DNA of 64,000 bases from JAADEM01 sp965371855 (GTDB lineage: Bacteria; Bacteroidota; Bacteroidia; Bacteroidales; Marinilabiliaceae): positions 11,663-75,662 of the forward strand of contig CBDUZZ010000010.1 of the NCBI GenBank assembly GCA_965371855.1. The letters run 5' to 3'. A model generated the notes under the pieces. That model was not told where the DNA came from, searched no databases, and saw only the letters and a list, made by a program, of their open reading frames with translations. Made by a program: the position numbers and the translations under genes. Below, piece by piece: positions 1 through 8,557 of the stretch. The number at the start of each line of letters is the position of its first letter. Within the stretch, counting starts at the first letter, position 1.

Positions 1-225
1 ATCCATAATTGGGAGTTGCAAATCCATCAAAACAAGGTCAATCTTGTTTTCAATGAACATGTCAATTGCTTCTTTTCCATCAATAGCCCAAAGAATTTTT
101 GCTTTGGTTTTTCTTAAAGCAGCATCAAAAAAAATCTTATTAGTATCAATATCCTCCACAACCAGAATAACTTTGTCTTTCCAGTTTTGTGTTAACATAT
201 CATTTAAAGAATCGTTATCATTCAT
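1..225 (-). CDS. Response regulator receiver domain (partial, C-terminus outside window)
   Basis: The reverse strand reads 75 codons from the ATG at 225 to the window edge without a stop. The translation has the start of a CheY-like receiver fold: an acidic pocket in VILVVEDIDTN and the phospho-acceptor Asp in LVLMDLQLPIMD, about residues 24 and 67. Such domains receive phosphate from a histidine kinase. The rest of the gene lies before base 1, so the output domain, or fusion to a hybrid kinase, cannot be judged. Confidence 0.85.
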   Translation of the reverse strand, partial: MNDNDSLNDMLTQNWKDKVILVVEDIDTNKIFFDAALRKTKAKILWAIDGKEAIDMFIENKIDLVLMDLQLPIMD

Positions 226-302
226 AATTTGATTTGTTCATTTTGTAGCATCTAAAAATATAGTTTGTTTATGTCTTTTCCAAAAAAGGAGTGAAAAGAT
301 TC

Positions 303-1469
303 TTAATTTTTTAATTGTTTTACCGTTGATTCCTCATAGATAGCATTTAAAAGTCCATTCTTTTTAGTATCGTGTTTGAGTTCCCAAAACATGATTCCTC
401 CAAGGTTGTTTTTTATAGCATATCTTGTCTTTAATCTTACTGAAGCTGTATCATCATAAGATATGAAAATACTATCTGATGCATTATACAGAAATGGTGC
501 ACTGGCTGCGTTATCCCAATGTTTGACAAATCCATTTTTGTTCTCATAGCTATTCTTTATTTCACTATACGCTATTGCACTTTTCCAGTAGCCTTTATTT
601 GGTTGAAGCAATCCGTTATTAGCAGGAGGAACTCCTTTCCAGGTTCTACCGTAAAAGGCACTCCCAATAACTATCTGATTTGGGTTTGCACCTTTTTTTA
701 TCACAAAATCAATTATTTGTTCAGCAGAATTGGGTTTTCGATGTTTAAAATAATCAATAGCAGAAGACTTATCATTACCGGACAAATTAATGTTTCCCAG
801 ATTTGTATGGTGTGTTGTAAAAGGAGTGCTTGCTCCTGTTAGATCGTAAGTCATTATATTTATGTAATCGGAATATTTTAAAACCTCAAGTAGTTCAATG
901 TGGTCAAAATATTTTTTCCATCCGGCTGCAGCAAATGTGAGAAGGTATTTTTTATTCGTGTTGTCCATTGACAGCCTCAACTCTTTCATAAGGGCTGTGA
1001 AGTTTTCTTTATCTTCAGGCCTGTAAGGGTTTCCAATTCCCGGCAATCCCGGATATTCCCAGTCTATGTCTAATCCGTCAATATTGTATTTATTGATAAA
1101 AGAGATAACACTTTCAACAAATACTTTTCTCGTCTTTTGTGATGCAGCCATATCCGAAAACCCACCTGAGCCACCCCAGCCACCACATGCAATCATTACT
1201 TTTAAATTAGGATGATTCTTTTTTTGATTAACCAGATTTGTTAGTTTTTCATTGTTTGATGTATCTCTGAATGCCATTTTATTATCAATAACTTTTGTAA
1301 ATGAGTATATGATATGAGTAAGTTTTTCTAAGGGAAGGCTCTCTGGGGCATAATCATTTCCAGGTACAAAATATCCCATAACTGCAAACTCTTTTGACTG
1401 TTCAGGGAATGAACATCCTGTTATAGTTAAAACTAAAAGAGATAAAAAGACATATAGGTTTGCTTTCAT
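303..1469 (-). CDS. Glycoside hydrolase family 18 (chitinase-like) lipoprotein
   Basis: This 388-residue protein begins with a lipoprotein signal ending in LTITGC, so it is probably anchored in the envelope. It carries the GH18 catalytic signature DGLDIDWEYPG at about residues 132-142, whose last Glu is the acid/base residue. Downstream features fit a GH18 barrel: INIMTYDL, IGSAFYGRTWKG, and GGIMFWELKHD near the end. GH18 enzymes cut chitin, chitooligosaccharides or the GlcNAc-GlcNAc core of N-glycans (ENGase); the sequence alone does not say which. No carbohydrate-binding domain is visible. The gene stands alone, convergent with nothing and divergent from the CPBP gene. Confidence 0.9.
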   Translation of the reverse strand: MKANLYVFLSLLVLTITGCSFPEQSKEFAVMGYFVPGNDYAPESLPLEKLTHIIYSFTKVIDNKMAFRDTSNNEKLTNLVNQKKNHPNLKVMIACGGWGGSGGFSDMAASQKTRKVFVESVISFINKYNIDGLDIDWEYPGLPGIGNPYRPEDKENFTALMKELRLSMDNTNKKYLLTFAAAGWKKYFDHIELLEVLKYSDYINIMTYDLTGASTPFTTHHTNLGNINLSGNDKSSAIDYFKHRKPNSAEQIIDFVIKKGANPNQIVIGSAFYGRTWKGVPPANNGLLQPNKGYWKSAIAYSEIKNSYENKNGFVKHWDNAASAPFLYNASDSIFISYDDTASVRLKTRYAIKNNLGGIMFWELKHDTKKNGLLNAIYEESTVKQLKN

Positions 1470-1596
1470 GTGAAGATGATTAAAGATGAAAAGTTTATAT
1501 CTGATTTTAATTGATTTTTATTTTCAAAGATACAATTTTGATTTTTTATTCTGCACAAGTAGTATATCTTTAAAAACTTAAATTTTAAATTCTAAA

Positions 1597-2535
1597 TTGA
1601 TGAGACATCTTGAAAATATTTTAGACAAGCAAAATCAATGGTGGAGATATTTGATAATGTTTTTGACTGTTTTTGTTGCGGCAAATTTTATTGGAGGTAT
1701 TCCTCTTATATTGGTAATAGCGTTTAAAAACACACCGGGTGATGGAGCGATTACTGCAGACAGTTTTGGCATGATGGATTTATCACAATATGGCATTGAC
1801 CAAAATTTAATGCTGATATTAATGTTAATTCCTTTTGTTATATCGTTGGTGTTTTTTGCTCTTCTTATAAAACCGCTAAATAAACAATCTTTTAAAGAGG
1901 TTATAAACGGTACTGATAGGATAAGATGGCGAAAGTTTTTTTATGCTTTTTTTGTGTGGATAGTTATAATGGCGATATATCTTATTGTTGATATTAGTCT
2001 TAACCCTGATAATTTTTCATTGAATTTTTCATTATGGCGGTTTATTCCTTTGGTGTTTATTTCAATCATCTTAATTCCTATTCAAACCTCATTTGAGGAG
2101 GTGATGTTCAGGGGGTATTTGTCGCAAGGAGTGGCTGCATGGACAAAAAACAGGCTGATGGTCGTATTGATTCCTGCATTTTTGTTTGGGATGATGCATG
2201 TTTTTAATCCTGAAATTAAGGAATATGGGTTCTGGATTACAATGCCTCAATATATTATTTTTGGAGTTGTTTTTGGTTTAGTTATAGTTTTGGATGATGG
2301 TATAGAAACAGCTATGGGAGCACATGCTGCAAATAATATTTTCCTGAGTATATTTGTTACGTTTAAAGCATCTGCTCTTCAAACACCTGCGTTGTTTGTA
2401 CAAAAAGAGTTAGACCCTGTAAAGGATTTGATTACACTTATTCTGATTTCATTACTGTTTATTTTTATTCTTTATAGAAAATACAAATGGAATATTAAAG
2501 TGTTGTTTCTTCCTGTAAAAGGTAGTACAGACTGA
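1597..2535 (+). CDS. CPBP family intramembrane glutamic/metalloprotease
   Basis: This 312-residue polytopic membrane protein has about seven or eight hydrophobic segments. The CPBP (CAAX protease/Abi, PF02517) motifs are present in order: EEVMFRGYL around residues 167-175, FGMMHVFN around 205-212, and the late HAANNIF block around 248-254. The paired Glu and the two His regions are the expected catalytic residues. Family members cleave membrane-embedded substrates or prenylated tails, and some protect against bacteriocins. The substrate here is unknown. The gene ends 38 bases before the next plus-strand gene, so the two may be co-transcribed. Confidence 0.85.
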   Translation: MMRHLENILDKQNQWWRYLIMFLTVFVAANFIGGIPLILVIAFKNTPGDGAITADSFGMMDLSQYGIDQNLMLILMLIPFVISLVFFALLIKPLNKQSFKEVINGTDRIRWRKFFYAFFVWIVIMAIYLIVDISLNPDNFSLNFSLWRFIPLVFISIILIPIQTSFEEVMFRGYLSQGVAAWTKNRLMVVLIPAFLFGMMHVFNPEIKEYGFWITMPQYIIFGVVFGLVIVLDDGIETAMGAHAANNIFLSIFVTFKASALQTPALFVQKELDPVKDLITLILISLLFIFILYRKYKWNIKVLFLPVKGSTD

Positions 2536-2573
2536 TGATTAATTATTGTTAATAATCAAATAATGAAATTATT

Positions 2574-3641
2574 ATGAAAAGGCGCGACTTCATACGAATT
2601 ACCGCAGTTACAAGTTTATATGTTTCAGCAGGCATGGGGTGTACCTCAGATAAAAAGAGATTGAAAAACTGGATGTGGCTTCGGGGTGGAAATGACATGA
2701 CTGATGATGAGTTGAAAGAGTTTTTCCTGAAGTTGAAGAGCAATGGAGTTCATGGTATTTTACCGTCAGGAGGAAATACGTTTTATAAACGAGTTGGGCC
2801 GATATGCAAGGAGATAGGATTGGAATTCCATGCATGGCGCTGGACGATGAACAGAGGTGGCTATATGAAAGAACATCCCGATTGGTACGCTGTTAGTCGT
2901 AATGGTGATTCGGTTATATATAAACCTCCATATGTAAATTATTACCGATGGTTGTGTCCTTCAAAACCTGAAGTTGAAAGGGCATTGATAAAAGACTATA
3001 CTGACTTGTGTAGGATTGATGGCTTAACGGGGGTACATCTGGATTATGTACGTTATTGTGATGTTATTTTGCCTATTGCTCTGCAACCTAAATACAATCT
3101 GGTTCAGGATTCTGAAATGGCTGAATTTGATTTTTGTTATTGCGACACTTGCCGTTCAAAATTTAAGGGTAAATATGGGTATGACCCGATGGAGCTTAAG
3201 GATGATGCTCCAAATGATGAAAAATGGAAACAATGGCGTCTTGATCAGTTGGTAAAACTAGTTAATAAAATTGCAGCAGAGGTTCATAAAACCGGTAAAA
3301 AAATATCGGCAGCAGTATTTCCAACTCCGGAAATTGCAAGGAATTTGGTAAGGCAGGATTGGGAGCGGTTCAACTTAGATGCATATATGCCAATGGCTTA
3401 TTTTAATGATTATGCCGGAGATTTGAATTGGCTGGCAAAAGTTGTGAAAGAGGATGCTGTCATACTAAAGGGGAAGGCTGAGTTCTTTCCTGGATTACAT
3501 TTAGGGCACGTTCGTAAGTATGGTATTGAGAAAGTTGTAAAAACTTGTATCGATAATGGAGCTCAGGGAGTTACAATCTTCTTGGGTAATCAACTTACTG
3601 ATGAAGATTGGAAAATATTTTCAAAAGTTGCTGATAGATAA
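2574..3641 (+). CDS. Secreted TIM-barrel glycoside-hydrolase-like protein
   Basis: This 355-residue protein starts MKRRDFIR, a Tat-like signal with a Cys at GMGCTS that could also serve as a lipobox. The body resembles GHL10/DUF4015-like alpha-amylase-related barrels: HAWRWTMNRG, a Trp/Tyr-rich stretch YYRWLCPSKPEV, and GVHLDYVRY with the Asp expected at the end of a beta strand. The FCYCDTCRSKF element is also typical of bacterial proteins of this group. It probably acts on a glycan in the periplasm, but no substrate can be given. Its stop is five bases before the YigZ start, which suggests coupling. Confidence 0.65.
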   Translation: MKRRDFIRITAVTSLYVSAGMGCTSDKKRLKNWMWLRGGNDMTDDELKEFFLKLKSNGVHGILPSGGNTFYKRVGPICKEIGLEFHAWRWTMNRGGYMKEHPDWYAVSRNGDSVIYKPPYVNYYRWLCPSKPEVERALIKDYTDLCRIDGLTGVHLDYVRYCDVILPIALQPKYNLVQDSEMAEFDFCYCDTCRSKFKGKYGYDPMELKDDAPNDEKWKQWRLDQLVKLVNKIAAEVHKTGKKISAAVFPTPEIARNLVRQDWERFNLDAYMPMAYFNDYAGDLNWLAKVVKEDAVILKGKAEFFPGLHLGHVRKYGIEKVVKTCIDNGAQGVTIFLGNQLTDEDWKIFSKVADR

Positions 3642-3645
3642 TTTG

Positions 3646-4251
3646 ATGATAGATAGCGATATTTATAGAACCATTGAAGAAAAAGCAGAAGGTGCTTATA
3701 AAGAGAAAGGAAGTAAATTCCTTGCTTTTGCATATCCTGTTTTTACGGAAGATGAAATAAAAGAAAATATTATACATCTGAAAAAAGAATTTCATGATGC
3801 ACGACATCACTGTTATGCATGGAATCTTGGCCTTGATGGTAACCGGTTTCGTTCTAACGATGATGGAGAACCTTCAGGAACTGCCGGTAAGCCGATTTAC
3901 GGGCAAATATTATCACATGAGCTGACCAATGTTTTAGTGGTTGTGGTGCGATACTTCGGTGGCACAAAGTTAGGTACAAGTGGATTGATACATGCATTTA
4001 AAACTGCAACCAAAGATGCTTTGGCCAATGCTGTAATTATTGAACGAACTGTAAATGACATTTGTACAGTGGTGTTCGATTACGCTGCCATGAATGATGT
4101 GATGAGAATAATTAAAGATGAAAATCCGGAAATCATAAGCCAGGATTTTAACCTTAACTGTAAAATGAGGCTAAGCATCAGGAAGTCAAAGTTCCAATTG
4201 TTAATCAGTAAATTAGAAAAGCTGGAAGCTGTTAAGGTTGAGATTGTATAG
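3646..4251 (+). CDS. YigZ/IMPACT family protein
   Basis: From the ATG at 3646 this gives 201 residues, close to the usual YigZ length of about 205. An in-frame upstream Met exists at 3556, but using it would overlap the previous gene by 86 bases and add 30 residues not seen in the family. The family blocks are clear: KGSKFLAFAYPV, HDARHHCYAWNLG, DDGEPSGTAGKPI, and VVVRYFGGTKLGTSGLI. The C-terminal part fits the DUF1949 domain. YigZ-type proteins are thought to bind nucleic acids or ribosomes; their exact role is unsettled. Confidence 0.92.
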   Translation: MIDSDIYRTIEEKAEGAYKEKGSKFLAFAYPVFTEDEIKENIIHLKKEFHDARHHCYAWNLGLDGNRFRSNDDGEPSGTAGKPIYGQILSHELTNVLVVVVRYFGGTKLGTSGLIHAFKTATKDALANAVIIERTVNDICTVVFDYAAMNDVMRIIKDENPEIISQDFNLNCKMRLSIRKSKFQLLISKLEKLEAVKVEIV

Positions 4252-4259
4252 ATAGCTGT

Positions 4260-4862
4260 TTATGGAGTCTCATGATATTCTTTAATTATTTTTTCAACAT
4301 CACTCATCTCAATATTGTACTTTTTTCTTAGCCAACTTAATCTTTGTTTGTCAGGAACCGATCTTGGAATATTTAGTCTTGTTTTTATAAATTCCGTTGG
4401 AATTTTATATTTTTTTGATATTTCGTCAATGGTCATGTACCCCCTTATTTCAACTGTTGTTGCATATCGTCCTTTTCTATGTTCGATTGTGCTTACCTCA
4501 GGTTTTACCAAAAAAGGAACAATAATAAAAAGGGAACAAATAGTGATGAATAATACTGTAATTAGTTTATAAACCATCTTTTTTTGAAATATCCTGTTAT
4601 ATAAACAAATAATTATATCATAATGTAAAATGATGTGAAGTACTAATAATCCAAGTAAAACAAATCCAATAATAAGATGAATTGCCCCCCATTCATGTCT
4701 ATCCATTCCAAACAGATAAAGTTCAAAGTTGCTACCATATACAACCCATCTTTCTTGTCCGCTAATCAATGTGTATTTAATTAAAAATCCAATGCCAGCC
4801 ATGGCTGACATACATAAGAACATCAAAATGTTTATTATGAAATTTATTGTCGATTTTTTCAT
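4260..4862 (-). CDS. DUF4405 domain membrane protein
   Basis: This 200-residue protein has an N-terminal hydrophobic segment, then HEWGAIHLIIGFVLLGLLVLH, which is the His-bearing helix of the DUF4405 cytochrome-b-like fold, and a third membrane segment near residues 97-115. The His residues could hold heme, but this is inference. The last 70 residues are soluble and contain a repeat-like helix-turn-helix block (TIDEISKKYKIP, then RLNIPRSVPDKQRLSWLRKKYNI). The gene is convergent with YigZ, nine bases away, and lies just after the SpoIIE-type gene on the same strand, so it may belong to that redox operon. Confidence 0.75.
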   Translation of the reverse strand: MKKSTINFIINILMFLCMSAMAGIGFLIKYTLISGQERWVVYGSNFELYLFGMDRHEWGAIHLIIGFVLLGLLVLHIILHYDIIICLYNRIFQKKMVYKLITVLFITICSLFIIVPFLVKPEVSTIEHRKGRYATTVEIRGYMTIDEISKKYKIPTEFIKTRLNIPRSVPDKQRLSWLRKKYNIEMSDVEKIIKEYHETP

Positions 4863-4893
4863 GATATAGTCATTTATAAGTAGTCAGATTAAT

Positions 4894-6090
4894 TTACATA
4901 TACTCAATATCCACTTCTTTGAGGAATTTCTCTTCAAGTAGTTTGACAATACGTTTAATGACGGTACGTCTTATTTCCAATTCAACAGGTAGGTTTGGGT
5001 CCTGGTGAGCTACATTAACGTTTGTGCCGTTAAGGATATGAATTTTGTCGCTTTCGAGCAAGAGTTTAACAAACCTGTCGGCAGGACCGTTAGATAACTG
5101 ATAGTCTGCATTAAAATCTTCCATAATACGTGCCACTTTACCAAGAGTAAGAATTCCTTCGGTAACAAGGTCTACACCTTCAACATAAGAGATTGGAGGC
5201 AGGTCTTCATCAACAATTTCTATACCTGCTTTATATTTTAGTCCCAGTTCCCTCACAATTACCTCAGCTGTTGTACCTCCTGCTATTACCTTCTTTCCTT
5301 TGAATCGTTGTACTTTCAGGCAAAACTCCATATCATCTTTCTCATTAAACGGAGGCCCACTCACAAGCAATAGTTTACGGGGTTCTCTGTAATATATTAC
5401 CCCACATGAAGTATCATCTTTTGGATTTCCACCATCATGCAGTGCTGACATATTTACAACCTTTTTTGAAAGTTTTGCTGATGCTGCATAAGGTGTATTC
5501 TTAATTATTTTAACAACATACTCTTCAACTCCATCTCTACCCCAACCAAAAGGAAACCCACGAGAGCCCATACCTGATTGTACAATACCATCGGACCAGA
5601 AAAAAATCCTATCTTCCTTTTGAACATAAAAACGGCATGTTCTAATAGTTTTTCCAACATTTCTTCCACCTTCAAGCACGATATCTTTCCACCCCGGATC
5701 AAACACCTTCTCACCCCTCATAACAAGACATTCAGGATTATCGTACTCAACAATTGTAGTTAATCCGTTTTCTTCAATATCAATAATCGTAAATGTTGAA
5801 TAACTCATCTTCCTGACACTGCAAACAGGAAGTGTCTTCATTATGATCTCAGCAGTTGTGGTTACCTCGCGGTGCTCAATGGTGAAATTAAGAGCCATAG
5901 ATGCAGTAAGAGTCGCTAGTACATTAGCTTTTACTCCGCTACCCATTCCATCAGAAAGAACAATGATAGTACGTTCCTCCTCTTTAATTTTTTTTGTCAG
6001 ATATACATCACCGCAAATAAGTTCACCTACATGATTATTTTGCTGACAATATATATCCAGAAAAAAACTATTTTCCTGCTCCGTGTTCAC
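4894..6090 (-). CDS. SpoIIE family protein phosphatase
   Basis: This 398-residue protein has an N-terminal PP2C/SpoIIE domain. IIVLSDGMGSGVKAN (about 44-57) is the metal-binding Asp motif, FFWSDGIVQSGMGSRGF supplies a second Asp, and GGNPKDDTSCGVIYY (about 221-235) a third. The C-terminal 150 residues form a separate unnamed domain with GGTTAEVIVRELGLKY and NGPADRFVKLLLESDKI. Such phosphatases dephosphorylate Ser/Thr, often on anti-sigma antagonists. Its start lies inside the end of the hydrogenase-like gene (23-base overlap), so the two are almost certainly translated together and the Fe-S protein probably controls the phosphatase. Confidence 0.88.
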   Translation of the reverse strand: MNTEQENSFFLDIYCQQNNHVGELICGDVYLTKKIKEEERTIIVLSDGMGSGVKANVLATLTASMALNFTIEHREVTTTAEIIMKTLPVCSVRKMSYSTFTIIDIEENGLTTIVEYDNPECLVMRGEKVFDPGWKDIVLEGGRNVGKTIRTCRFYVQKEDRIFFWSDGIVQSGMGSRGFPFGWGRDGVEEYVVKIIKNTPYAASAKLSKKVVNMSALHDGGNPKDDTSCGVIYYREPRKLLLVSGPPFNEKDDMEFCLKVQRFKGKKVIAGGTTAEVIVRELGLKYKAGIEIVDEDLPPISYVEGVDLVTEGILTLGKVARIMEDFNADYQLSNGPADRFVKLLLESDKIHILNGTNVNVAHQDPNLPVELEIRRTVIKRIVKLLEEKFLKEVDIEYM

Positions 6091-7930
6091 TGTCTCCTAA
6101 TTTTTGAGTTTCGATAATTGAATTAAGTGTTTTTTCTGTTTTAGCTGCACTCTCTCCAAGAAGAAATGCAATCTTCTGAACTGTTTTCAGATTATTCCGG
6201 ATAACATTCCGGGCACGATTAATAACTTCTTCCCGGCGAACCTCCGGTGCTGTAAGGTCACGTATGATACCGCCAACCACACTGTTTTTCTTTATGGTAA
6301 ATACCGACACATTTAGTATTGAGTCTTCAAAAGCAGTATCACGATTTAAAATATCTTCACCAGAGTGTAACACAGACTCGAACAGCTTGGCAAAGGGAAC
6401 TAAAGTTTTAAGGTCAGCTCCACGCAAGCCGGGTATCATTTCATTAATTTGCTTTGCATCTTCACCAAGCATATTAATGAATTTCCAATTCGACTCCATT
6501 ATTTTCAGGTTCGCATCTACCAATACTACACCTGATCTGATTTTATTCAGCATAGTTGTAACCGTTTCAGCAGATTCTCTTGCTGCCTGCTCTTCTGCTC
6601 TGGCTTTTTCTTCACTATCTTTTAATGCCTCTTGCGTTTTTCGAAGCTTTTCGTTAGCCGAATTAACTTTATTTATATAAGTATGTAGTTTTTTTATCGA
6701 ATGAGTATAACACATCTCATAATTTGTAAACCCCTGCACATGTGCAACAGCAAACTCACGGCAAGTAGGATATCCGCATGCACCACATCCTAACTGATCT
6801 TCACTTTTGCTTTTCCCCATTTCGTGCAAAACCTGTTGTATTTGTACTTCTGTAGGATAGGGTATTCGCATGTCATGAGCCTTAAATGTACGGGTAAAGT
6901 CTAATTCTGAGAATTCCCTGATATCATTCTCCCACAGGTTTACATCAAACCCTATTAGTCTTTTTGTTACGTACTTAATCACATGTGTTCTCCGAGTGAA
7001 TTTTTTACCCCCTGATGACATTCCCGGCCCCATAATACACCCTTTACAGTAGAAAAGATCCAGATGCTGCTTAAGATCTTTTTCATCACTGAACTCCTCT
7101 ATTGTCTGTAAAAAGTTAGTACGTCCTTCGGTAATGAGTACACTTCCATCAAGCAAATTTTGATGTATATCAACAGACTGTAACAAACCGTGACTAACAG
7201 GGAACAAACCTCCCTTTTTCCCAAGAGGCGGATCGAATTCACTATATGTTACCGACTTCTCTAATATATTATACTCCTTAAATAGTTCCCTTAACTCCAT
7301 AAAAGTAATTACCGCATCAATATTTCTGTTTTCCTTGTTTATTGTCTTTACATCATCTTTTGCCGAAGAACATGCTGTTATATAAACTGTCTTTACACTC
7401 TCTCCGTATTTCTTCTTAATCACTTTGGCCATTGCAACATAAGGAGGAACAATAGGAGTAAGATTGTCGACCAGTTCGGGATGATAACGTTCAATATAAC
7501 TTACTGTTGCCGGACACTTGGTAGATATATAGTATTTTCCCTGAAAGTTATCATATAGTTTTTTATATTGGATCGCAACCATATCAACACCAAAGGCAAC
7601 TTCATTGACAAGGTCAAAACCCAGTTCCCTGAGCATGGCAACAAACTTTCTGTAATCGGATATATCGACAAATTCACCGGCTATGGAAGGGTCACACATT
7701 GCAGATACCTTATTTTCGGATTTTATCAAGCTCATCGAAATATCTTTTTCACTACGATAAGAGATTGCATTTTGTGAACACATTGTTACACAATGCCCGC
7801 AACCAATACACCTGCTTGCAATAATTTTGGAATGATTATCCTCAATCTTAATAGCTTTTGCCGGGCATACCCTGATACAGGTATAACTAAGATTACATTT
7901 GTCTTTATCTGTAACTATTAACTGTGGCAT
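6068..7930 (-). CDS. [FeFe]-hydrogenase-like Fe-S/PAS sensor protein
   Basis: Domain order in 620 residues: two 4Fe-4S motifs (CNLSYTCIRVCP and CIGCGHCVTMC, residues 12-54); a hydrogenase large-subunit-like region (about 70-350) with degenerate H-cluster positions STKCPATVSYIERYHP, TACSSAKDD and YCKGCIMGPGMSSGG; a further Fe-S domain CGACGYPTC (about 383-391) with a Cys near 410; a coiled coil; and a PAS domain (about 457-560). The Cys ladder of catalytic enzymes is only partly kept, so it is probably a redox or H2 sensor like the HsfB type rather than a working hydrogenase. It is co-transcribed with the 2Fe-2S protein upstream and the phosphatase downstream. Confidence 0.85.
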   Translation of the reverse strand: MPQLIVTDKDKCNLSYTCIRVCPAKAIKIEDNHSKIIASRCIGCGHCVTMCSQNAISYRSEKDISMSLIKSENKVSAMCDPSIAGEFVDISDYRKFVAMLRELGFDLVNEVAFGVDMVAIQYKKLYDNFQGKYYISTKCPATVSYIERYHPELVDNLTPIVPPYVAMAKVIKKKYGESVKTVYITACSSAKDDVKTINKENRNIDAVITFMELRELFKEYNILEKSVTYSEFDPPLGKKGGLFPVSHGLLQSVDIHQNLLDGSVLITEGRTNFLQTIEEFSDEKDLKQHLDLFYCKGCIMGPGMSSGGKKFTRRTHVIKYVTKRLIGFDVNLWENDIREFSELDFTRTFKAHDMRIPYPTEVQIQQVLHEMGKSKSEDQLGCGACGYPTCREFAVAHVQGFTNYEMCYTHSIKKLHTYINKVNSANEKLRKTQEALKDSEEKARAEEQAARESAETVTTMLNKIRSGVVLVDANLKIMESNWKFINMLGEDAKQINEMIPGLRGADLKTLVPFAKLFESVLHSGEDILNRDTAFEDSILNVSVFTIKKNSVVGGIIRDLTAPEVRREEVINRARNVIRNNLKTVQKIAFLLGESAAKTEKTLNSIIETQKLGDSEHGAGK

Positions 7931-7964
7931 TATTTTTATTGTTAAATTGTTCTATGGTTAATAA

Positions 7965-8264
7965 TTACTGATTCATGTTCTCTCCCCCTTCGGGGGGATT
8001 AAGGGGGGTCTCTTCTCCTAAAGACTCGTCAAGAATATTATAAACCATCTCTTCTTTCACCTCACTATAAACTTTGTCATTTACAACCAGAATAGGCCCA
8101 TTTTCACATTTTCCCATACACAAATCTCCATGAAAAAACACGGCTTCTTCAAAATTATGTTCTTTAAGCCATGCCTTTACTGCATTCATAACTTCTTTAC
8201 TTCCTCTTGAGAAACATGAGCTTCCCAGGCATATTGTTATTTCATGTTTAGGCTCCATAAACAA
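7965..8264 (-). CDS. Thioredoxin-like [2Fe-2S] ferredoxin (NuoE/HndA-like)
   Basis: This 99-residue protein has the four-Cys pattern of thioredoxin-like 2Fe-2S proteins: CLGSSC at residues 12-17 and CMGKC at about 49-53. An alternative start is the Met three codons in. It is the first gene of the minus-strand trio and would pass electrons or redox state to the hydrogenase-like protein, 34 bases downstream. The last 15 residues (ETPLNPPEGGENMNQ) are encoded by a dispersed C/G-rich repeat and are not part of the fold. Confidence 0.88.
   Translation of the reverse strand: MFMEPKHEITICLGSSCFSRGSKEVMNAVKAWLKEHNFEEAVFFHGDLCMGKCENGPILVVNDKVYSEVKEEMVYNILDESLGEETPLNPPEGGENMNQ
7978..8013. repeat. Dispersed C/G-rich repeat read as protein C-terminus
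   Basis: The run of C, then TTCGG, then G-runs with a TTAA spacer (CCCCTTCGGGGGGATTAA) matches a short repeat commonly seen between Bacteroidota genes. A second diverged copy is at 37070-37100. Here it lies inside the last codons of the 2Fe-2S protein. Confidence 0.6.
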
Positions 8265-8349
8265 ATAGATATTTTTTTCAGCAATTAAGATAGTGTAAAT
8301 GTTTCGTATTTGCCAAAATAATTAAGAAAAGTAGCTGTAAGAATAAAAT

Positions 8350-8553
8350 TTAAAGTTCTTTTTGTTTTTCAACTAAGGATAAAAGTTTTTTAATATTCAG
8401 CTCTCTGTTTTGTATAAGTTCAACAAAACTTAGCCCAGATTCCTGCATCATAATATCACGGGTATCTATAAAATTATAGTTTAGTTCGATCGCTAGTTTT
8501 TTCCCCCACTTACTCTTTCCGGCAGATATATATCCAATAAAGTATATCAACAT
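8350..8553 (-). pseudogene. Shikimate kinase N-terminal remnant
   Basis: This 67-residue frame matches only the first third of shikimate kinases, which run about 170 residues: LIYFIGYISAGKSKWGKKLA is the P-loop region (GxxxxGKS) and FIDTRDIMMQESGLSFVEL the shikimate-binding start. It lacks the lid and the rest of the core. Downstream sequence in all three frames shows no continuation. It follows the DUF4956 gene by four bases. It is most likely a decayed or truncated gene; a short P-loop peptide with another role cannot be excluded. Confidence 0.65.
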
Positions 8554-8557
8554 AAGG

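Noticed and set aside
519..842. 107-codon plus frame inside the GH18 gene
   Set aside because: Antisense shadow of a clear GH18 coding frame.
6068..7930. Active [FeFe] hydrogenase
   Set aside because: The three H-cluster motifs are degenerate and the PAS/phosphatase context points to sensing rather than H2 metabolism.
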